From positions 1 through 27,815 of IMG/VR virus record IMGVR_UViG_3300024301_001681: a stretch of 27,815 nucleotides of DNA; one strand, written 5' to 3'. The DNA is from a virus. The notes beneath the pieces were generated by a model that did no database searches, was not told the origin of the DNA, and saw only the letters and a list, made by a program, of their open reading frames with translations. Made by a program: the position numbers and the translations under genes. This document shows, piece by piece, positions 14,357 through 21,325 of the stretch (within the stretch, counting starts at the first letter, position 1; each line of letters starts with the position of its first letter).

Positions 14357-15224
14357 AAGATATAGACAGTTGAAAGAAAATTCTAAGAAAGAAAAACTTT
14401 TAATTGGAATTGGATGTAGTTTTACTCAGGGACAGGGTTCTCCTTCTGTTGAAGTTTGGGAAAAATTTAACTGGAATATCCCGAACGATCACATTATTCT
14501 TGAAGTAGAACATGAAGAAATTGCAGGAAGTTGGGTTAAACAAATATGTGATAATCACATGCCTGATTGGACTCCTATAAATCTAGGCGAAAGAGGATGT
14601 GGAAACCGTGCCTCAGCAAAATATCTAACGGCTCTTTATCCTGAACTCAATTTAGAGGATCCTAAAAAAGAAAAGATTGTTGTTTTCATGCTGACTGGAA
14701 CTGAGAGATATTCGATTGTACATGGTGATTGGGAAGAAAGATTCCATGGTATATTTAGAACTCTTTGGCCCTCACTTGACTCGGATGATGAAGTGTGGAG
14801 AGCCTATGCTAACTTTTATAGTGAAAAGGGGACACTGATAGAAAACTACTTTGCAATCAAGGAAGTAAAAGATTGGTGTAAATATAATAACGCAAAACTA
14901 TTACTTGTATCAGCATTTGATTTTTCATACCATAAAGATTACATGCCTATCTCTTTAAAATCTAAAATAGATGTAAACTTTGATTTAAATTTGTGGCTTC
15001 CTGAAGGACATCCCTCAGTTTTTCATATGCTACTAGATAAAGATGGTTTTGGATATAATATTCAAAATGGTGGTTACTGGTCAGAACTAAATTACTCAGA
15101 AAAATATCCTAAAGGCACTGAACATGTAAGTAGATGTTGTCATCCTAATTTAAAGGGGCATGCCGTTATTGCTGAAAAAATGTTTGAGGAACTTAATCGT
15201 AGAGAATTTTTTGATTCTCTATAA
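14343..15224 (+). CDS. SGNH/GDSL-type hydrolase or acyltransferase, altered triad
   Basis: A 293-residue SGNH-fold protein. Block I is LLIGIGCSFTQGQGS with nucleophile Ser26. Block II is NLGERGCGNRAS, and block V is CCHPNLKGHAVIAEK with His267. The Asp usually three residues before that His is Arg here (R-C-C-H), so the triad may be incomplete or served by another acid. Such proteins act as sugar O-acetyl esterases or acyltransferases. GGAG lies 7 bases before the ATG, and the gene overlaps the glycosyltransferase-like gene by 14 bases. Its last 32 bases overlap the end of the converging gene. Confidence 0.78.
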   Translation: MMSPERYRQLKENSKKEKLLIGIGCSFTQGQGSPSVEVWEKFNWNIPNDHIILEVEHEEIAGSWVKQICDNHMPDWTPINLGERGCGNRASAKYLTALYPELNLEDPKKEKIVVFMLTGTERYSIVHGDWEERFHGIFRTLWPSLDSDDEVWRAYANFYSEKGTLIENYFAIKEVKDWCKYNNAKLLLVSAFDFSYHKDYMPISLKSKIDVNFDLNLWLPEGHPSVFHMLLDKDGFGYNIQNGGYWSELNYSEKYPKGTEHVSRCCHPNLKGHAVIAEKMFEELNRREFFDSL

Positions 15225-16329
15225 ATCTATTTACCATATTACGATTGTTAGAACAAGGCCATTCTGCCAATCGTGTGATTTCTTTCAAATCATCTAGAGT
15301 GTATTGATTTATTTGATCTATTGTTTTGAATATTGCATCCATTCTTTTAGTATGATTTTCAATTTTATCATAACTCTCGTCCCAAAAAGTTGCAAAGGTA
15401 TAGAAACCAAACTTCCTTAAATATTCCAGGGTGTAAGGAGGAGCAACTAGTACAAAAGGCAGTCTACATCTCATAGCATCAAATGTTTTTTCACTAAAAT
15501 AAGCAGTGGGTTGCCCATATCTGGTTTCATTTACAATAGCAACACAGGATTCAGACATTGCAGTTATAAGGTCCGCTGGCTGTTCTACTTCTACATCAGG
15601 CGCCCTTCCAGCGTGGGTCAATGAAGAGATAGGGAGTGTCTCCTTTACATCAATCAGATTGGGTTTTAGACTCTTGTATTTTTCATGAATTTGAGGTAAT
15701 TTTTCATGCTCATACCATGCAACCGACTCTAACGGAACTTTCATTTCAAAGGGCCATGTATAGTATGAATCTTTTTCCCGAAGATACGCACTCGTCAATA
15801 GTCTATGCATTGCAAATCTTTTGTTTGTGCAAACAAATTTTTTCTTTTTAGGAATATCATCAGGGTATATTCCCTGTTGACCTACTTGTCGAATAAAAGT
15901 ATCAAAACAAGCTAAATTCAAATTCTTGTAGATGTGTTTGAAGTGTTTGTTGATGTTGTAGTCAGAAGTGTAAACATGTATTACAATGTCATGTTTTTTT
16001 TGTAGAGCAGAGAGACAATCTAATTCTATAGAACGAAGATTTGCATTTTCTTCCCATACATCTTCATGGTAAAAATAGCAAGATTTTTTTTCTTTGTTTA
16101 TATTATAGTAAGTGCTAGGCTCATATAGATAAAAATCAATATCTTCTAAAACCGAAAAATCTATTCCTGTTTCTTCAAGTGGTATTTTGTCTAAGCCAGT
16201 GTAAATAAAGACTGGTTTAATATCTGAAAAGTGATTAAAGAATCCTTTATCACGAAAATTTTCAAAGAAGCCTGTATGGTCTTCGTGACCAGGGACATTC
16301 CAATAATATAGAGTTTGTTCAAAGTGCAT
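15193..16329 (-). CDS. Glycosyltransferase-like protein, paralogue on the opposite strand
   Basis: A 378-residue protein, last in the leftward sugar block. I start it at ATG 16329, which shares its A with the TGA of the upstream gene; a GTG at 16332 is the alternative. It repeats the pattern of the gene at 13079: KKFVCTNKRFAMHRLL, then YFSEKTFDAMRCRLPFVLV, then LRKFGFYTFATFWDESYD. The N-terminal halves differ, as expected for different acceptors. It likely transfers a sugar in the same pathway. Its 3' end overlaps the converging SGNH gene by 32 bases. Confidence 0.7.
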   Translation of the reverse strand: MHFEQTLYYWNVPGHEDHTGFFENFRDKGFFNHFSDIKPVFIYTGLDKIPLEETGIDFSVLEDIDFYLYEPSTYYNINKEKKSCYFYHEDVWEENANLRSIELDCLSALQKKHDIVIHVYTSDYNINKHFKHIYKNLNLACFDTFIRQVGQQGIYPDDIPKKKKFVCTNKRFAMHRLLTSAYLREKDSYYTWPFEMKVPLESVAWYEHEKLPQIHEKYKSLKPNLIDVKETLPISSLTHAGRAPDVEVEQPADLITAMSESCVAIVNETRYGQPTAYFSEKTFDAMRCRLPFVLVAPPYTLEYLRKFGFYTFATFWDESYDKIENHTKRMDAIFKTIDQINQYTLDDLKEITRLAEWPCSNNRNMVNRFIENQKILYD

Positions 16330-16820
16330 CACATCTGCCCTGTTATCTGTAAAGTATATCTATCTTCAATTCCAATATTGCTTGCGGCATGAGGAGTATC
16401 TCCTTGCCACATTACAAACTCGCCTGCTCTCCAATTTACGATGGCTTCACCATCAATTTCAAAGTAATGCCCAGGTTTCCAATCTTCTAAGAAAATCACT
16501 GCTCTATGTACATCTTTGGGCTGTGTTCCGTATATTTCACAATATTTTTTGAAGTGGTCACTATGAGTCGGCATGATGTCTAGAGTCTGCATTTTATAGA
16601 ACACATAACCACAGCGAAATAATTTTAAAGTGTATGCAACAGAGAGAGTCCAATCAGGCATATCGTTAGGATAGCCATACATAGCACCATAAGTTTTGTC
16701 ATGATAATATCCTTGCAATAGCCAATCTTCGGCTTGTTTGCCTACAATAGGATCTTCTTTATAATCAAATTTTTTGTAATCATCATTCCAAGTTACTGGA
16801 ACTTTTCCTCTAATCACCAT
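16329..16820 (-). CDS. 2-oxoglutarate/Fe(II) oxygenase, small
   Basis: A 163-residue protein with a 2OG oxygenase core: HxD in IMPTHSDHFKKY, the strand KPGHYFEIDGEAIVNWRAGE, distal His in QGDTPHAASNIG and Arg in EDRYTLQITG. This order and spacing match compact hydroxylases of the phytanoyl/prolyl type. It is unrelated in length and N-terminus to the oxygenase at 8886. It overlaps the amidinotransferase by 11 bases and shares a base with the next gene, so it is translated with the guanidino-sugar genes and probably hydroxylates their product. Confidence 0.82.
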   Translation of the reverse strand: MVIRGKVPVTWNDDYKKFDYKEDPIVGKQAEDWLLQGYYHDKTYGAMYGYPNDMPDWTLSVAYTLKLFRCGYVFYKMQTLDIMPTHSDHFKKYCEIYGTQPKDVHRAVIFLEDWKPGHYFEIDGEAIVNWRAGEFVMWQGDTPHAASNIGIEDRYTLQITGQM

Positions 16821-17724
16821 TTCTCACAATATCCAATGTCACACAATGATGTCCACCGCCCAATGTTCGGCTGTGTCGTAAATCGACTGTATTTACTTTT
16901 ACATTGTATTTATCAAGTTTGTCAATGAGTACTTTTTGCTTAGGATCACACATAACAGTTTCTGGATTTACTGCTAAAAAGTTTAGCCCTATATAATTGC
17001 TGGCGTAAGGATAAGAATCAAAAGGTTGTTCAGCTAAGTCTTCTTTTCCTAACCATATAATATCCCAATTTTTAAATACTTCGGGTGCTTTCTTCACTCT
17101 GTCTTTGTTTATCACAACAAGCCCTTCTCTGACAGGACTTATCGTGCTATCAATGTGAACCCCACTGTAAATATCATCCAGCACATGTACGGTGTAATCT
17201 TTTCCTAAGGTTTCTTGTAACCATTTTGCTCCTTCAATGTTGCCGCTTGAACTTACAAGATACAATAAATCTTTTCCCAGCCTACATACATTTGCGGCAT
17301 CAAATTTTGCTTTCGGATTATCACATGTTATAATTTCATTGTCAAATGCATATTTTAGCGCATCTATTTCTTTCTTTCTAGTAGGAAAAATCATTGGTGC
17401 ATCAATTACTCTGTCACCAACAATTAATATTCGATCTCTTGGGCAGTAGTTGTACATGCCATCAAAAGAGGCAAATTTTAACGGTTCAGGTTTCCAGACT
17501 GTAGCGTATGCCATTAAACGAACTCCCATCATCCATAAGTCCTGATTTGCTTCTCTTATAATTTTATCTGACACAGGTCCTGAAGGAACAGGTGTATCTG
17601 TCCAAGCAGTTGTTTCTTCGGTTTTTCTATAGATGGGGCAGTTTACGGGCCAGTGTGCATTGCTTGCATCACCAACGAAAACATGCTTTAGTGGATCCCA
17701 TTCATTATTCGTATATGCGTACAT
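16810..17724 (-). CDS. Glycine amidinotransferase-like enzyme (AGAT/StrB1 family)
   Basis: A 304-residue member of the guanidino-group modifying superfamily. The expected catalytic residues are all present: Asp142 (FDAANV), His190 and Asp192 (GVHIDSTISP), and nucleophile Cys294 in RTLGGGHHCVTLD. YCPRDRILIVGDRVIDAPM (93-111) matches the substrate-binding strand of L-arginine:glycine amidinotransferase. AGAT-like enzymes move the amidino group from arginine to an amine (glycine in AGAT, an aminocyclitol in StrB1). It lacks the long N-terminal extension of animal AGAT. It overlaps the DegT-like aminotransferase by 20 bases, which suggests an amino sugar acceptor rather than glycine. Confidence 0.9.
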   Translation of the reverse strand: MYAYTNNEWDPLKHVFVGDASNAHWPVNCPIYRKTEETTAWTDTPVPSGPVSDKIIREANQDLWMMGVRLMAYATVWKPEPLKFASFDGMYNYCPRDRILIVGDRVIDAPMIFPTRKKEIDALKYAFDNEIITCDNPKAKFDAANVCRLGKDLLYLVSSSGNIEGAKWLQETLGKDYTVHVLDDIYSGVHIDSTISPVREGLVVINKDRVKKAPEVFKNWDIIWLGKEDLAEQPFDSYPYASNYIGLNFLAVNPETVMCDPKQKVLIDKLDKYNVKVNTVDLRHSRTLGGGHHCVTLDIVRNGD

Positions 17725-18292
17725 TTCTTAAATCAGGATATTTCACAGTTTGACATTGATTTTCTGCATATCTTAATAACTGAATTCCTTTTTCTGCTTC
17801 TTCAATTGTCGGTTTATAATGATATCCTACTTTAAAGTGTATTTGATCTTGCCATGGAGAAATAGTCAAGTCTCTTCCATCATAACACATTTGTTTCAAG
17901 TCTTTATATGCTTGAAGATTGTCAGTTAAAATCGCACCGCCTCTACCAATCTGTAAAGGCTTACTATGACCAAAACTTAAACATTGAAAACTTCTAGGGC
18001 GGTACATGTCTCTTTCAAGTCTTCTTGCACTATCCCAAATATCGGTATAAGCAAATCTATATTCACCAATCCAGTCTTGACTTTTTTCATTTAACCATGT
18101 ATACTTTATACCTAGTTTATGCATTACCATGGGAACACTAAGATAGGTAAAGGGAGTAAAAGCAGTACTCTTTACCTTGTTATAAATAAAACACAATTCA
18201 AGTGCATGGGTACAGCAGTCCGTCATTATACAGTACGGCGCACCCGTGAATTGAGCGAGTTTGTGTTCAAATTCGTAAATTACATCAAACAT
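17705..18292 (-). CDS. Compact DegT/DnrJ/EryC1/StrS-type aminotransferase
   Basis: A 195-residue protein resembling sugar aminotransferases of the DegT family but about half their usual 370-400 residues. The N-terminus has FEHKLAQFTGAPYCIMTDC followed by THALEL, the usual substrate/PLP loop. DIWDSARRLE (84-93) matches the Asp that contacts the PLP ring, and FGHSKPLQIGRGGAILTDN (107-125) gives Lys111 as the likely PLP lysine. The C-terminal small domain is missing. The frame is open and starts the leftward operon, so this is a compact enzyme, a substrate-binding relative, or an eroded one. It would supply the amine that the next gene product amidinates. Confidence 0.78.
   Translation of the reverse strand: MFDVIYEFEHKLAQFTGAPYCIMTDCCTHALELCFIYNKVKSTAFTPFTYLSVPMVMHKLGIKYTWLNEKSQDWIGEYRFAYTDIWDSARRLERDMYRPRSFQCLSFGHSKPLQIGRGGAILTDNLQAYKDLKQMCYDGRDLTISPWQDQIHFKVGYHYKPTIEEAEKGIQLLRYAENQCQTVKYPDLRNVRIYE
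18181..18188 (+). promoter_or_regulatory. Candidate late-type promoter for the rightward dehydrogenase operon
   Basis: An exact TATAAATA on the + strand, about 130 bases before the dehydrogenase gene and inside the opposing aminotransferase gene. If used, the transcript starts near 18194 and its leader is antisense to the start of the leftward operon. Several exact copies of this 8-mer are expected by chance in AT-rich DNA. Confidence 0.3.
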
Positions 18293-18320
18293 ATGATTTA
18301 TATATAAAGGCTGCTATAAT

Positions 18321-19466
18321 ATGAAAATTGGATTTATCGGAATTGGTAAGCTAGGTTTACCATGTGCAGAAAAGATTGCTGAAAAAGGTCATACGGTATA
18401 CGGCTATGATACTGACCCTAATATTCAGACAACACTAGTACAAAAAAAAGAGACAATTGAAGATACTGTAAAAGATTGTCATATTGTGTTTGTGGCTGTC
18501 CCCACCCCGCATCACCCTGATTATGACGGTAGCACACCTACACACCATTTACCCCCTAAAGATTTTTCTTATGATGTTGTAAAATCTGTTATCAGTGAAG
18601 CAGATTATCATATGAATAAAAATCAAATTCTTGTTCTAATTAGTACGGTTCTTCCTGGAACCGTAAGAAAAGAAATTGTTCCCTATATCTCTAATGCAAA
18701 GTTTTTGTACAACCCGTATCTTATTGCTATGGGAACTGTTGCATGGGATATGGTTAATCCTGAAATGGTTATGATAGGAAATGAAACAGGCGAACACGAT
18801 ACCGATGTAGGTGAGTTAATATATTTTTATAATAGCATTATGGAAAACTATCCTAGATATGTTGTTGGTACTTGGGACGAGTGTGAATGTATTAAAGTTT
18901 TTTACAACACCTTTATTAGTACAAAATTAGGACTTGTAAACATGATACAAGATGTTGCAGAGAGGCAGGGAAATATTAATGTCGATGTTGTAACTAAAGC
19001 CCTAGCAGACAGCACACATAGAATTATGAGTCCAATGTATATGAAAGCAGGTTTTGGTGACGGGGGAGCATGCCATCCTAGAGACAATATTGCTCTTCGT
19101 TTTATGTCTGAAGAATTAAATTTGAATTATGATATTTTTGATGCTATAATGAAAGCAAGAGAAATTCAATCTGAGAATATGGCAAAGGCAATATTGAAAC
19201 ATGGACTTAGAGTTTATTTTACCTCAGACTCTTATAAGCCAGGTGTTGAATACACACAGGGTAGCCCTAGTCTTTTAGTACAACACTATGTAAAAATGCA
19301 TGGGGGAGAAATTGTATCTTCTAATCCCGATGTAATAGTAAGAGTACATGAAATTGATAAAATTCCTCCTGTTACATGTGTTGTATTTGATCCTTGGAGA
19401 TCATATGTTTCGCCTAATGAAAAGCAAAAGGTAGTACATTATGGAAACACTAGAACCTTCAAATAG
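18321..19466 (+). CDS. UDP-glucose/GDP-mannose dehydrogenase family protein
   Basis: A 381-residue nucleotide-sugar dehydrogenase. The N-terminal NAD loop is FIGIGKLGLP (5-14). The central catalytic helix ECIKVFYNTFISTKLG holds Lys192 and Asn196, and Cys251 lies in FGDGGACHPRDNIAL, the thiohemiacetal-forming cysteine. The usual NPEFLREG motif reads NPYLIAMG (131-138), so the conserved Glu is Tyr. The family oxidises an NDP-hexose to the uronic acid in two steps; the missing Glu may change that. The C-terminal NDP-binding domain is shortened. Its start is only 28 bases from the diverging aminotransferase, and it overlaps the next gene by 26 bases. Confidence 0.88.
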   Translation: MKIGFIGIGKLGLPCAEKIAEKGHTVYGYDTDPNIQTTLVQKKETIEDTVKDCHIVFVAVPTPHHPDYDGSTPTHHLPPKDFSYDVVKSVISEADYHMNKNQILVLISTVLPGTVRKEIVPYISNAKFLYNPYLIAMGTVAWDMVNPEMVMIGNETGEHDTDVGELIYFYNSIMENYPRYVVGTWDECECIKVFYNTFISTKLGLVNMIQDVAERQGNINVDVVTKALADSTHRIMSPMYMKAGFGDGGACHPRDNIALRFMSEELNLNYDIFDAIMKAREIQSENMAKAILKHGLRVYFTSDSYKPGVEYTQGSPSLLVQHYVKMHGGEIVSSNPDVIVRVHEIDKIPPVTCVVFDPWRSYVSPNEKQKVVHYGNTRTFK

Positions 19467-20343
19467 AGTTCCTATTTTAGGTCAAAGAGTATATTCTAAC
19501 TCGTTAATTGTTAGGCATAACTTTCGCAACCTGTCTAGTATCTGGACGCCCGATGATGATAAAGAACGCTATTTAATAAACAAAGAAAGCGGTCTGGTTC
19601 CTGAAAGATATTTAGATCCTTCCGTTGTCCGCTACAAGTTTAATTCTCTCGGCTATCGAACTAAAGAGTTTGATGAATTTAAAGATGATGAATTTATGCT
19701 GTGTATAGGGTGTAGCTATACTGAAGGGACCGGAATAGCAGAAGAAGACATTTGGCATACTTATGTCGGCGGGAAGTTAGGTTTACCTGTTATGAATTTA
19801 GGCTACGGCGGTGCAGGACCTGATGTAGTTGAATTAAATATATTGCAATATTTTAAAGCCGGGTATCCTAAACCTAAAATAGTCTTGGTTCAATGGCCCG
19901 GATTTCTTAGAAAAATATTTGTGCCTGAAAGGCATAGACAAGAGCCCTATAGTATACATCCTGTTGTTCCTGCGAGCACCTTTGACACCGAGGGACATCA
20001 CAGTTACAATATGTTAGAAAAATTAGACAATACTTGGTTGGTGGAAAGATATTACACTTATAAGGAGCTTGCTTATATTGAGTGCTATCGGAACTACACT
20101 GCTGTTAATCTTATTTTAAAACAAGCAGGAATACCAACCTTCAATTTTACATTTGGTAACGATTTTGATTTTGAGAACAATATTCTTTTTAATTCTTCTA
20201 TGCAAATCGAAAATATAACACCAGGTATCACGGAAGAAGAAGATTCACATGATTTAGCTAGAGACTGCGGACATCCTGGTCCTATGTATAATAGAAAAAA
20301 TGCTGAAAAGATTTTACCTTTTGTAGAGAGGTTATTATCATAA
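19441..20343 (+). CDS. SGNH/GDSL-type hydrolase or acyltransferase (first of a tandem pair)
   Basis: A 300-residue SGNH-fold protein: block I MLCIGCSYTEGTG with Ser92, block II MNLGYGGAGPD, and block V ARDCGHPGP with Asp275 and His278. Before the fold lies a conserved lead-in, YKFNSLGYRTKEFDEFKDDE. PKIVLVQWPGFLRKIF follows block II. The gene next door shares all of these, so the two arose by duplication. No signal peptide, so the action is cytoplasmic, likely on a sugar or lipid-linked intermediate. The reaction may be deacylation or acyl transfer. Confidence 0.78.
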   Translation: METLEPSNRVPILGQRVYSNSLIVRHNFRNLSSIWTPDDDKERYLINKESGLVPERYLDPSVVRYKFNSLGYRTKEFDEFKDDEFMLCIGCSYTEGTGIAEEDIWHTYVGGKLGLPVMNLGYGGAGPDVVELNILQYFKAGYPKPKIVLVQWPGFLRKIFVPERHRQEPYSIHPVVPASTFDTEGHHSYNMLEKLDNTWLVERYYTYKELAYIECYRNYTAVNLILKQAGIPTFNFTFGNDFDFENNILFNSSMQIENITPGITEEEDSHDLARDCGHPGPMYNRKNAEKILPFVERLLS

Positions 20344-21215
20344 TGCGACTGCAACTTGTAAAAGAAAATATCCTATATAGACCTGATTTTAGCAATATAA
20401 CTGATGAGTGGTATTTTCCTGAAGAAAAAAGAAAGTATGAAAATGATTTAAGCGAGGGTAAGCTAGATCCTATATACCATACTAATACTTTGATGTACAA
20501 CTATAATTCTATGGGATATAGAACTGCTGAATTTGATACCTTTAAAGATCAAGGCTTTGTGTTAGTCTTCGGTTGTAGTTATACAGAGGGAGTGGGTTTA
20601 CATGAAGAACATATTTGGCATTCTCATATAACAAAAAATCACAACATTAGAGTTATGAATCTAGGCATAGGTGGAACTGGCTCTGATGCTATACGGTTTA
20701 ATAGCGCACTTTATTTGGCTAACAAGATGCCTAAACCAAGACTTGTTATATTTCAATGGCCCGGGTTTTATAGAAGACTATTTAGCCAAGCAGAGGACGA
20801 ATCAGGAAGAAGTATGTTAGCAATTATGCCTACAATAGGATTAGATGATGAAGTTACATCTACATATGAACAACAAGATAGAAAACACATAGCAATGAAA
20901 ATGGATGAAAAATGGTTTGTAGAAAGGTGGATAGCTTATCCTGATGAAATGAGAAACAGAGTATTTCAGGATATATTGGCTTCAATCACTCTTTTTAGAA
21001 CTTGGAATGTCCCTGTAATAAGTTTTGCTTGGGACGAATTTAATTTTAAAGAAGAAGATTGTGCAATGAATACATATAAAAATATATTGGATGTAAAATT
21101 AATTAATACCAATACGGTTCATGATTTAAGAGCAAGAGATGCATTGCACCCAGGACGAAATGTTCATAAACGAGTATACGATATTATAAAACCCAAGTTG
21201 GAGCGATATTTATGA
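20343..21215 (+). CDS. SGNH/GDSL-type hydrolase or acyltransferase (second of a tandem pair)
   Basis: A 290-residue paralogue of the preceding gene, joined to it by a TAATG overlap. It shares YNSMGYRTAEFDTFKDQGF, the nucleophile block LVFGCSYTEGVG (Ser79), MNLGIGGTGSD, PKPRLVIFQWPGFYRRLF and the end block RARDALHPGR with Asp266 and His269. The catalytic set is intact. Divergence is moderate outside these blocks, implying an old duplication and possibly distinct substrates or acyl positions. It overlaps the tiny basic gene that follows. Confidence 0.78.
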   Translation: MRLQLVKENILYRPDFSNITDEWYFPEEKRKYENDLSEGKLDPIYHTNTLMYNYNSMGYRTAEFDTFKDQGFVLVFGCSYTEGVGLHEEHIWHSHITKNHNIRVMNLGIGGTGSDAIRFNSALYLANKMPKPRLVIFQWPGFYRRLFSQAEDESGRSMLAIMPTIGLDDEVTSTYEQQDRKHIAMKMDEKWFVERWIAYPDEMRNRVFQDILASITLFRTWNVPVISFAWDEFNFKEEDCAMNTYKNILDVKLINTNTVHDLRARDALHPGRNVHKRVYDIIKPKLERYL

Positions 21216-21325
21216 AAAAATTTATTAATCGTATTAAAAAGAAATATCAAGAATGGAAACACAAAAGGCGGGTGAAAAAAAGACTCGCAGAAGTCCGAAA
21301 AAAGGATCCGTTTATCTATGATTAG
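21212..21325 (+). CDS. 37-residue highly basic peptide
   Basis: A short gene (37 codons) fitting exactly between its neighbours: its ATG overlaps the TGA of the SGNH gene (ATGA), and its TAG lies inside the start of the carbamoyltransferase gene. The product is packed with Lys and Arg (KKFINRIKKKYQEWKHKRR) and ends KKDPFIYD. The exact two-sided coupling argues that it is translated. A helical, nucleic-acid- or membrane-binding peptide, or one that binds the carbamoyltransferase, would fit. Function unknown. Confidence 0.65.
   Translation: MKKFINRIKKKYQEWKHKRRVKKRLAEVRKKDPFIYD

Noticed and set aside
18295-18302. Near-match TATAAATC on the - strand as promoter of the aminotransferase operon
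   Set aside because: The predicted start would fall within the ATG at 18292, and the last base mismatches; not enough to call.
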